The notes under the pieces are model-generated. The model was given only the letters and a program-made list of their open reading frames with translations, did no database searches and was not told the DNA's origin. Source: Antedon mediterranea (taxonomy: Eukaryota > Echinodermata > Crinoidea > Comatulida > Antedonidae). Taken from it: DNA of 64,000 nt. Shown one piece after another: positions 1 to 10,315 of the stretch; within the stretch, counting starts at the first letter, position 1, and the number at the start of each line of letters is the position of its first letter. The stretch is taken from the NCBI RefSeq assembly GCF_964355755.1, contig NC_092676.1:9468288-9532287 (forward strand), read 5' to 3'. The translations under genes were made by a program, and so were the position numbers.

Positions 1-765
1 ATATAGATCAGTTTTTAGTCACTTTACCATTCTCTATCTGTTGACATAAAAAAAAAGAAAAGGTGAAGAAGGTTTTTACCGTCTAACATCTCTTTATTAT
101 TTTGATTTTAGTTATTACAATATAAATTATGTGATAGTAGAATAATTAATCAAACTATACACTTGTCACAGATGTTGGTGCATTAATATCTAAAACTTAA
201 AATTTTGGAACGTGAAACATGTCAAACTAAACTCTGAAGTAAAAACATGTGAACAACAATTTAAAATTATAATTTAATTTGATTGATTCACGTTATGTGT
301 ATCAATAACAACAATAATAATAGCCACAATCAAAGGCAGAAACCATGTTAGAAACAACATAGTCACCAAACATGAATACGTAAAGATGCGGTAAGCAAAA
401 ATATATCAAGCGGGTAAATGCACAACGAAAACCGGGTAAATGCTGATATCACTGTTATATCCATAACAAGTTACAACCAGTTGAATGAAGTGTCAAATCA
501 ATCTACTGTGTAACTATGACTTTTTGTATATAGGTACCATGTAATGGAATAAAATGATAGGTGATTCTCTTTCCAATGACACCATGGATGCCTATGTTTG
601 GGCAATCCTTCCATTCTATATTTTTGATACATCAATTAATAACTGTGCCAAGTTTCAGAATGCTATCATAATTTGCGGGATTGGTTCCTTTAAAAATTCT
701 CTATAACACTCTTTAGACATAAATGTTTTTGTTTTCATTAGTCGGAAAATGAGTTAGAGTTTCAG

Positions 766-2458
766 ATGTTGAATACACTGAAGAGAGAATTTGGGCCCGG
801 AGGAAACGAGGATGCACAGGATCCAATTACAGCTGCCTGGAACAATCTTCAAGATACAGTAAGCATGTTGGAAAATATATTGAACTAGTAGTTGTTAACA
901 GTGATATCTCTAACATGTTAAATCTTGCCAGTAGGCCGATACATACACTACGATTTAAGTGTTTCTTTTCTACTTCTGATGCCGTTCCGTGATTTCAGTA
1001 GAAGTAATATGAAATACAGACTTTAATAAGAGCAACAATAGCCTGCAAAGAGATGCATCACAAACACTGATCCAAGAGTATACGCATATTTTCACTCCCA
1101 TTAACATTCTTAGTATCCCAATCGAGGAAAACCAGAAGGCAGATCATTAATAAAGCCTACACTATAATAGATTTTTTCCCTTTTTTTTTTGTTTTCTTAT
1201 TATTATTATTATTTACATCTACTTGTTAAGTAAACTTTCAATATTATAGCAAATGAAATATAAAGGAAATTCTTTCTCATCTTCGTAGCATAACTGTTGT
1301 GGCGTTAAAACAAACAGTACTAACGGTATTATATTCCGTTCTTCAAATTGGTATCGAGAACAGCCGATTGTTAAACGAGTTAAGGTTCCAGCAACGTGCT
1401 GTATGAAGAACGATGACGCAATAGTGGATCTGAAAAGTTGTCAGGGTAATTTTGGTGGATTTGAACATGTTTATTTCAATGTAAGAATATGCTTTTTACA
1501 AAATATGTATCAAACTTTTGCTATTCTCAAAATTGCCTAAAACGACTTGAGTAATTTCTGTGCATTATAATGTTTGTTATTTCACGAAAGTTTTTGCTGC
1601 AAAAATTTGACAATGTGGTTTTCATAAGTATATAATTTCATAGGCAAACACTGTATATTATATACATTTACATACATTGCACACACATAAATGTCCAAAA
1701 ACAATAATTATAAATATTTTGTATTTGCAAGTTTGTAATTAATAAATTAATACACTTAAATAATGATTTCGCTTATAAAATAATAAATAAAATAATATAA
1801 TATAATTTTCTGTTTCTTCACATGCTTTTATTACCCCAATCTGAAGTTTATAATCTATTAAAACACTATTTTGTTGTAGGGCTGTTATGATCCGGCCTTA
1901 CGGCAGATTTCATTTTTTTGTTCGCTAGTTTCTGGATCTGTCGTTGGAATTACTGGTATGCAGGTAAGAATTAAAATATTATACGTAAAAACTTACACAT
2001 ATTACTTTTGTAATATAGGATTTATTTCGCATAAATTTGCTATTCCACACATGTTAGACGTACAGTTTCATTTCGTATCTAGCGACAATAAGCAGCCTGC
2101 AGTTTTTAGATGACTTGCGACATCCAGTTACAATCTGTCTAAGTGAGAGATGCAGAAGTGTTCTTAGAGTCTCTTGACACTATAAATAGCTACGGTTGTG
2201 TTTTTCGCCAGCAGATACGATACCGCATACTGTTTATTGTCACTATACACGATACCGCCAAACGAGAATTAATTTTGATGATTTTAATCCTATAAAAAGT
2301 ACAAGAAATATTGGAATTATCACAAATATTACAATTACATTTACAATAGTATCCGGTGATTTATTAAACGTGTTTAGTACAGATAATTATATTATGCTCC
2401 TTTTATATTTCAGTTATTTGCTCTTTTATTTTCGTTCTTCGTTATGCGTCAAATGTAA
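766..2458 (+). CDS. Tetraspanin copy 1, 3' exons only
   Basis: 3' part of a tetraspanin, a four-helix membrane scaffold protein; the 5' exons lie before the window. Exons 766-858, 1289-1480, 1880-1963 and 2414-2458 all have AG/GT borders and join in phase 0. They encode most of the large extracellular loop with CCG (in HNCCGV), TCC, SC and GC, giving the six cysteines of the common tetraspanin class. The fourth membrane helix and a short tail ending VMRQM follow. Coding sequence is identical to the next copy. Whether an intact gene exists depends on what precedes base 1, where a further unit or a unique 5' half could lie. Confidence 0.85.
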
Positions 2459-2798
2459 AGGGTCGTATTTGTTATGAACAATAATAACTTTAAATACATC
2501 AAATGGAGTAATGACAGAACCTAACATAGACCTAACAGTAAGTAGGAGGAAAACTATTATGAACGATTGTTCAGATTGGAGTTCAAACATATTTAATTTG
2601 TGGCAAAAGATGGAGTATTATTACTATAAGAGAACATCTGAATGGGTTTGAATCATAGGTAGCCTTGTGCCAATATTGACATGTCAAATCACCTCCACTT
2701 CACACACACTTCAATGCAGCTTGATGATACCAATGCAAGACAGTACTTTTAAAAAATACACTGCAGGCTTTATCATCAAAAATACTGTTGTATTCTGT

Positions 2799-2858
2799 TA
2801 AGCTCTGTCTACACCATCAAACTTTATTTGACAAAAAACGTAGACAAAGTGTAGACGG
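2799..2858. mobile_element. Truncated inverted-repeat element at array breakpoint, copy 1
   Basis: TTAAGCTCTGTCTACACC then ATCAAACTTTATTTGACAA is the left end of a MITE-like family. The right half is missing, and the sequence turns into CGTAGACAAAGTGTAGACGG. In unit 3 the same left end continues into a complete element. Confidence 0.65.
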
Positions 2859-2959
2859 CCAAAGCTACCAATTGTGTGGTTCCAAATCAAAGATGGTTTT
2901 GCAATTACAAGGTGAGATCAAACTCCTGTTTCATAGCGATTGATCAAACACTGCTAAAG

Positions 2960-3192
2960 GATACAAGGCATCTTACAAAATCCTCAGAAGACGCAAGAAG
3001 AGATCCGACTTGGAAACAACACTGAAGGAACTGGGCGACGGCGTCGCTAAAATTCAGATGAAACCAGAAGAAGCGTTGAATGGAATAGAAGCAGATAACG
3101 TTAAGTTACCACCAGAAGCTGATACGAATGACAGGTTTGGAGATGAGGTTGTCACCATCCAGATGAAGCCTGAGGAAGCTGTACAAGCTTAG
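2960..3192 (+). pseudogene. Orphan C-terminal exon, unit copy 1
   Basis: Open frame from about 2944 to TAG at 3190, visibly richer in G+C than its surroundings and with coding-like composition. It begins after a possible AG acceptor (CTGCTAAAG) with a basic juxtamembrane-like run YKILRRRKKRSD, then an acidic tail in which IQMKPEEA occurs twice (KIQMKPEEALN and TIQMKPEEAVQ). I do not recognise the family. No upstream exon is visible; the array breakpoint lies about 120 bases before it. It may be the decapitated last exon of a membrane-protein gene, or an alternative last exon of something else. Confidence 0.45.
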
Positions 3193-4602
3193 TTGCTGCA
3201 GTTGTCAATGGACAATTTCTTGAATTCTACACTATATCGCTATATTGTCAAGTTTATTTATTCTAAGAAATACAACCGCTTTGTTTAGAAATGATAATCC
3301 CTATCCCTGATGGTTGACTTTAATGTTCAAATTTCTCGTTCGTTTCAAGAGACGCTGTCCCTTTAATTGAGTGTTTCTTTAATAGGGGCTTTGAATATAG
3401 GGGTGTCCCCTGAATATAGCAGTGTCTAAAGGAAGAGTTCGGTTCAGTTTTAATTGGTTAATAAAGTAAATCAAAAGTTTGTGAACTTTTAATGCTTTTG
3501 TTTTCACATCTACTCTATGCTACTCCAACCACAAACATTCGTCAATAGAGTACATAATTCAAATGTATTTATTTTCAGTACATTAATGTAAAACACACAT
3601 AAATAAAATAAATAAATGTATCAATACTTAGTTTAACAAATATACATGTGAACGTATACCCTAAATGTGAAATAATGTTTAGTTTGTAAGAAACCAACAC
3701 TACTATTAATTTATGAATATAAATTATTATCTAAATTATTATTAAATAATGTTAAACAAATTTAAAAAATAAATATAATCACTTATTGTGCCAATTGTAA
3801 TTTATGTAAAACATGTAGTTGAATTATTTTGTAAAGTATTTAAGTTATATTAAACATATTTTCAGTATGCACTGTATACAAACTATGAAAAAAAAATTGC
3901 ACCATGTATTAATATAACACTAAACTATATTTATTAATTTCTTTTGATTTAGTATTTTTGCGACCTAAACAATCATGGGTCATATAACTTAGCTTAAAGA
4001 AACAATAAATACGTAATGTACAGTAGTACTGTCATTTCAAAGTGTGTATATCTGTGGCTGTTGACATGTTAAAAAAATATTTCATTCGATCATCAAAATC
4101 GGTGGGACAGTAGAAATAAACGAAGAAAGTTGTAGGCCTAAATCCATACAAAAATAATAAGAAAAACGCGCAGAAATTTTAGATGTCTCCTACGGTAATT
4201 AAACTACGGACGTGTCACGAATGTTCGCTTTTCATGTTTTTTCCGGTGATTACAACAGTAAAACTACAACCACATTGAATGTCATTTGACAGGAAAATAA
4301 GGTAGAAAATTCACACAACTTCGGACAAATGGTAAAAGAATGATGATGTTAGTAAATGTGTGATGTTATAGAAAATTGTAAAGTATTCACCTTATTTCTC
4401 TTGCTAAGTATTGGATCAACTTTAATTGATGGCTACCTGTATATCAGCCTGTAATGTAAAATGAATAACTTCATATTTTGTATTTCTGTTGTAAAATCCT
4501 CTTCATTCATTCTGCAACATTGAGGATACAAAATTTATAATAAAACAAACAGCACCCAAATGTTTTTTTTTAACAATGGTGGATGATGGATGTTGGTGGT
4601 GT
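3193..4602. other. Gene-free AT-rich stretch in unit 1
   Basis: No splice-compatible coding exon seen. Candidate AATAAA signals occur near 3,460 and 3,603. Otherwise simple AT-rich sequence. The counterpart in unit 2 is 17,356-18,765. Confidence 0.5.
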
Positions 4603-4809
4603 GTTATATTATACAGATATTGACTGCTTAGAGGTTAAATATAAGATTTGACATCCCCGAGGGAATGATATTAAGTTCGAGGGAATATATATTTCCCGAA
4701 GCGCCAGCTGAGGGAAATATATATTCCCCGAGAACTTAATATCATTCCCGAGGGGATGTCAAATCTTATATTTAACCGATATAAAAGGCAATATCTGTTA
4801 TATTATATA
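4603..4809. repeat. Long near-perfect palindrome, unit copy 1
   Basis: Inverted arms of about 90 bases around a GCGCCAGCTG centre near 4699-4710. The inner arm reads TTGACATCCCCGAGGG against its reverse complement. The outer parts (TTATATTATACAGATATTG against CAATATCTGTTATATTATA) extend the pairing. Looks like a small palindromic mobile element; no coding capacity. Confidence 0.85.
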
Positions 4810-5242
4810 GCCAAGAACAAGTCTGCTGGGTTGGGTGAAGCTAGGCTAGGCCTCCTATAGTATTTGTATTGTATTTAAACAAGCCTGCCTAGACACCTTA
4901 CCTTGCGAAGAATAATATACAGATAATTACTAATTAATGATTCCTTGGCAATAAAATATTCACTTAGGCCTAGGTCGTTTAAATTAACAGGAGAATTTCC
5001 ATCAATAAGCCTATTAATAATAATATTATAATCAGGTAGGACGAATAAACAATTCGTCTTCTTCTCAATCTTCGAGGAGCCGAATCACCGGATGTTCAGC
5101 GCGTACTAGTTACTAGGTTACTACCGTGAGTATTGACCAATCACAAACTGTGTTTCATCATATTTAGGGTGGACTAATACCAAATGAGGGCGCTATGTAT
5201 GCGTAGCTTAAATAGTTTAGAAGATTAATTACTTCAAGCAAG

Positions 5243-5315
5243 TTTCGTGGCGCAGCGGTTGAAACGTTGTCTTGTGATGGAGTGACAATTGCATCGCAAG
5301 TTCAAGATCAGTAGA
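5243..5315 (+). repeat. tRNA-derived SINE head, unit copy 1
   Basis: GTGGCGCAGCGGTTGA at 5247 is a clear pol III A box and CAAGTTCAAGATC at 5297-5309 a degenerate B box, spaced as in a tRNA. The intervening arms do not fold as a good tRNA, so this is a tRNA-derived repeat. It is followed by a two-copy 73-bp tandem duplication (5357-5503, starting AAAATTACACAGTCAATATC). Confidence 0.55.
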
Positions 5316-5664
5316 TGGCTTTTGTTTATTTATCGGCAAACGCGAGTGTTGCACACAAAAATTACACAGTCAATATCATCGTACTCGAGAATTTATATGA
5401 TTAATGACAGGGGACACGATTATTACGCGAAAATTACACAGTCAATATCATCGTTCTCGAGGATATATACGATTTACGATCCTCGCAGCGGTAGTCATGT
5501 GATGCAGTTTCAACCAATCACGTTCGCGTATTTACATAGGCTATGTAATATAAAATAATATTACTGTACAGTATAATTATAATTATATTAGTCAATAAGT
5601 TATCATAAAACATGAGGTATTTAGCTGTTCAACTAACCAATTTGAAGTTTTTCTAAGCACCTAT

Positions 5665-7440
5665 CTAGCCATAGTATACTGCTTGCAAGCTATCATTCTG
5701 ATAGTGGTTGTTTGTATTCTGGAGGAAATCTCTGAGCTGTGCATACCGTTGACGTATATCAAAGCCAAGGCTTTTGTGAAGCTTGCGTAGACAAACTGGG
5801 CAAAGAAAGAGAGGTTGGTGGAGCGCTTTCTTCACTGACTTACTCTCATTCATGGAACATTCGAAGAATAAACAGTGATTCAATCCAAGAAGGTGACATG
5901 TTTCATGGCTTGCAACCTGAAGAAAAAAAACATATTTAAGGTCTCCTCATGCATGCATTATTATGCAAATTAGAAAGGGTTTACACATGTTTAATACTTA
6001 GTAGTGAGAATAAATCATGAGTTGAAGATTGACTGTTCTATTTAAAAATGCGGAGTAGAGCTTAAATTTTAAAAATATGAACATTATATCATTACATAGT
6101 TTTAACACTACTTTTTAAAACTTTTATTCAATTAATCCGCACCTTCCACACTGAATCAATGCCGAACTCTAGGATGTTGGCCAGGCCATTTAAAAGGTAT
6201 AGCTTTGATATTTAAATTATTCTTAAAATGTTTACACAAATTTAAAAGTTCATAGTAGTAGGGCCCTACTGTAGGCTACAGACTCAGTTCAATATCACCA
6301 TTAAATATCACTTGTTTTTATTCTTAGGCCTACAAACAACTAATTAATACTGAACAAAATGTCATAAAAAACTGTAATTAATCAATCAAATGGAAAGGAT
6401 ACAGTAAATTATAACAGCAATTATGGTTTTTTTAGTCAAATTACTGTAACAGGCAATCAATCAGAAATTTGAATGTGAAACATCTATACAGTTAGATTTA
6501 TATTGAATATTTTTCTATAATAATGTACAGTATTATTATTAATATTTTGTTTATAAATTTTCTGTGGAATTTTTCAATGTACTCTACATAGAGTATATGT
6601 AGCAACATAAATAAAAACAAAAGTTTTTTAAGCCAAGCGATACCGGTAAATATACTACTTTACCCGTATAAGTTTCCATAAAAGTTGACCATCCAATGCT
6701 AACTTGTTTTCATCCGTAATTGCTTTATTGGCATTGTCACCATCTGGTGTGCTTACGTATGACTTAGGCTCATACCTGCCAAACCCAAACACTGCACATC
6801 TACAGCTGTACGAGGCCTCCTCGAGCACAAAATTCAACTCTTCTGTTGGATACAGATCAGTCCAGGTCAGGGCTAGAATATAATTTGATCTTGGGATGTT
6901 AAATGATGAATGAAGACTGGAGTACAAATCAGAAACCAGAATCTGTTTTTTGACTGTAACATCTTGTTTTAAACTTTACTTGTGATAAATTATAGATAGT
7001 TAGTGGCAAAATTAACATTCATCTCAGAAAAAAATATTTTTAAAAAGTCACACAGCCATTGCAATAACTGTTTATCTCCTATTTTAAACTCCTTCACTGA
7101 TTCTGGCAACATTTCTATGGGTAAAAACATTACAGTAATTTAAAGTTTTAGGAAATTTCCATTTTCGAATTAAGCCTAAACCAGACACTACGCCTTTCCA
7201 CATTGGATATGTCTGCCTACCAACAACAGGAACACAACGTGGCATAAACAGCACATCATTTTTATCACTAGTCTTTCCTATCTTATCCCCAGTACCTAGG
7301 CCCAATTCCGGCGAATGGTCTGGCGGAAGCTGCCCTGGTCACAAACAACAGGCCGATAGCATAAAATAGGCTTGCAAACTTGGATCAATGTTTTTCAGTT
7401 TTCCTACCAAATATCGTGCATTCTTTTTATCTGATGACTT
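5665..7440 (-). pseudogene. Archaemetzincin-like metalloprotease, unit copy 1, N-terminal half damaged
   Basis: Archaemetzincins are zinc aminopeptidase-like metalloproteases. The last exon, 5916-5665, starts after a CTTCAG acceptor and reads VASHETCHLLGLNHC, then CSMNE, then CPVCLRKL and RQRYAQL, ending in TAG: the family's HExxHxxGxxxC zinc site with downstream cysteines. The exon before it ends at 6664 with a GTAAAG donor in phase 0 and carries LALTWTDLYPTEELNFV and FGFGRYEP, matching the family core. Upstream, 7140-6960 encodes a recognisable piece (ITVMFLPIEMLPES, LLQWLCDFLKIFFSEMNV). However, it is joined to its neighbours through a frame change near 7128 and another frame change plus a TAA near 6980-7010. 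No clean intron fixes these. So either a recent pseudogene or a gene using other N-terminal exons. Confidence 0.7.
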
Positions 7441-7840
7441 GCTTACTGTTTTAAATTAAAACTCATAATAAGTTTCTATAGCAACACAATTGGAAATTAT
7501 GAATAAAGGCCCAAGGGGTCAATACGTGAAGCGTAAATCATCAACCAGAACTTTTAATGTTCGCGGCCATCTTCAAAATACGTTGCCAGATCAATTATTC
7601 AGTTTGCGCCCAATATATTAAAATGTTTCTTTATTAAAATAATCAACATGCTTTGTTATCGGTGTTATATGTATGAAACCCCGGGGTATGAACATAAATA
7701 GGTATGAATAATATCTAATAATACTATTCAATCAAATCAAAATGTACTAAAAACGAATTAATTACTAATGTAAACTGTACTAATTAATTAATATTAGATC
7801 TTTCTGCACAGGAACGGCTTTTTATGCGAGATCCCTTTCT

Positions 7841-9506
7841 AGTAGAGTAGAACTAATGAAAAAAGGGGCCAAACTAAAAAAAAATTGCAATAAAAGGTTT
7901 TTCAACGGATTTTGGTAGTATTGGGTGTACTAAATAACAGAAAAAAAGTCTCAAGAATTTCGACCACCGGAAAGTGTTTTTTTTCAAGATGGCCGCCAAA
8001 ATAGATAAAAAGTTAAAATGTCCATACCTCCTAAATTACTTGGTCTATTGATATGATTTTGGTACCAAAATATTTTTGGAATATGACATGTGTGCCGATA
8101 TTTTCACTCAACCGCATCAGAAACTTTAAACTATCGAGGAGTTTGGACTGAAGGACATGTCTATTCTTTTTGGAGCCAAGTCACTGGATTCCCTGAATAG
8201 CTACAGATGAAAGCTGTTTAATAAAAAAGTTGTTCACGGTAAATAATTTATCAAACCTAGCCTCAACAACTCAACTCATCTGCTACAGAATGTCACAGTC
8301 AAATCATGCAATGGCTATAGAAAGATAATACCATGGATGCTACCAAGTGGGGATGGAAAGTTTGTAATAAAACATTTGTGCCAATAATGACGATGGAAAC
8401 TGCTGCTCCAGAAGAACTTTGAAAATCATCCGTTGTAACTACTGGATATATGTTGCAGTTGTAGACGCTATGGATTGGCATGTACTTCAGTTTGTGGAGT
8501 GTGTCAACTAGAAGAATGGGACAACGTAGATAGAAAGATTGATGACGATGATGAAGACGAAGTTGGAACAGTTGTTTAAGATGCCGTACTAAATACATGC
8601 ACAATATCTAATCAATTGCTGTTATACCGTAATTAGAAATTTTAAAAGTTATTATTATATTTGTTTTACTTTTCGGTTTTTTATTTACTATTATTATTAA
8701 GATTGTATACAGTATGTTCTGAACAATTTGAACTTGAACTCATATTCTGAAAGTCTTTATAAATATTACAGTTATTTGATTCCCAGGAAAGCTCTCTATT
8801 TCATAAGTAGACCATTATACGAAATAAAAATAATTATATTCTGAACAAATTGAGCCATAAATGGTGTATCTCAGTCAGTCATTATCGAAATATAGCATAT
8901 CAAGGTCAATGGTCAAACATGTCGTTTCTGGTCATTTTTTGTCAATGTATCATTAGAGTAAATATAAATAAGTATATTCTCGGTATTTAGAGCCCAATTT
9001 TAAATCTCTAGCACACATAGTTGCCGAGATATGGAAATTCTACATAGATAAATTTAAAGGTCAATAGCCTTTACTTCCAACCATTTTTTGACAAACTGTC
9101 TCATTACAATAAATGTAAATATGTACATTCTGAACAATTTGGGCCATCATTTGTTTCCCTACGGTCAGTTGTTACCAAGATATAACTTATCAAGGTCAAA
9201 GGTCAAATTGTCAGAAATGGTATTTCCAGTCATTTTTGGCCAAAATGTTCTATTATAGCGAATATAAATATGTATGTTCTGAGTATATTGGTACCAAAAT
9301 TATATCAATAGACCAAGTAGTTTAGGAGGTATGGACATTTTAACTTTTTATCTATTTTGGCGGCCATCTTGAAAAAAAAAACACTTTCCGGTGGTCGAAA
9401 TTCTTGAGACTTTTTTTCTGTTATTTAGTACACCTAATACTACCAAAATCCGTTGAAAAACCTTTTGTTGCAATTTTTTGAGGTGAAACCTTATTTCTAC
9501 TCTACT
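7841..9506. mobile_element. Foldback DNA element with 0.22-kb inverted ends, unit copy 1
   Basis: Starts AGTAGAGTAGAACTAATG and ends with the reverse complement of a near-identical sequence. Inverted similarity runs about 220 bases inward, to the TTGGTCTATTGATAT region near 8,060 and its partner near 9,300, and includes AAGATGGCCGCC. Between the arms, 8,280-8,600 on the plus strand holds a decayed reading frame with DATKWGWKV, VPIMTMETAAPEEL and CxC-like YGLACTSVCGVCQLEEW, interrupted by stops and shifts. 8,840-9,290 is four diverged copies of a ~145-bp repeat beginning ATTCTGAACAATTTG. The gene content resembles the C-terminus of transposon-associated proteins with a Cys-rich tail; that match is from memory of the pattern. 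Confidence 0.75.
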
Positions 9507-9583
9507 ATTCTAGTAAGTTGGGTCTACGTCACTCGAAGATAGACGAAGTACTGATGTAGTGTAGAGTTGACATGATTGAAACT

Positions 9584-9722
9584 AAAGCTTTGTATACACT
9601 ATCAAACTTTATGTGACAAAAAAAATGTGATGTGCCCATATATGGACATGATGATGTCATATCACTACCATATTTGGACATATCACTACAATACTAGTTT
9701 GATATTGTAGACAGAGTTTTAA
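9584..9722. mobile_element. MITE-like element (CTACACTATCAAAC family)
   Basis: Left end AAGCTTTGTATACACTATC and right end GATATTGTAGACAGAGTTTT are inverted. The interior has the family's ATATGGACATGATGATGTCA and CACTACCATATTTGGACAT words. It lies 0.6 kb before exon 1 of tetraspanin copy 2. Confidence 0.75.
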
Positions 9723-10315
9723 ATGTCATGGTCTCTAAATGTTTTTTTTTTTCTGATTGTTTTACTTTCCAAAATTCTCCCGGGAATTTTGTAAGAGTTA
9801 CAAGTTGTGGGAATCTCGGTTAAATATCTTTAATAGAGTTCTTGCTTTGATATACGTATCATCACATGGAATTCGTTACCTTACCACATTGTTTGAAGCC
9901 CAACGCATCACATATAAAAAATATGAGAGAGCATATACGAGTAATACACTTTGCCTCCTTATTTCACTTAAAGGTAATATTAAATAGGCATACATTATAA
10001 AACAGGGCTAATTATGTCACATGCGTTTGTAGGTCTAAAAACATGCAACCGCAACAGCTTATTGGAGGGAAGGGGAAACCGTGATTAATCAGTTTGTCGT
10101 TTGTCAGACTATCTATGAGTCATGCAACTAGATAGTGAAATCAATTAGGATTTCCTTTAGCAAAAATACTAATTATATTTTACAGCAATAGAGTAATATA
10201 AAAAGCTGGGACAACAAATGGTGTTTTATAGTCTGCCGTGGTAATGCTTCTGCGTCTCATCCACGACAAGTGTGTACGTACTGAAAAATAGGCCTAACGT
10301 AATATTGGAAAAAAG

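Noticed and set aside
2196-2477. 93-aa open frame repeated in units 1 and 2 and extended to 141 aa in unit 3
   Set aside because: It reads through intron 6 and the last tetraspanin exon in the wrong frame; the real last exon is 45 bases.
5289-5558. 89-aa plus-strand open frame with repeated KITQSISSYSRIY
   Set aside because: It is the translation of a 73-bp tandem duplication next to a tRNA-derived repeat; no splice or family signal.
5739-5939. 66-aa plus-strand open frame
   Set aside because: Antisense shadow of the archaemetzincin catalytic exon.
7084-7305. 73-aa minus-strand open frame taken as an archaemetzincin exon
   Set aside because: Family similarity near its end lies in another frame. 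I could not support it as a clean exon, so it is treated as part of the damaged N-terminal half.
8299-8604. 101-aa minus-strand open frame
   Set aside because: Antisense to the decayed Cys-rich frame of the foldback element.
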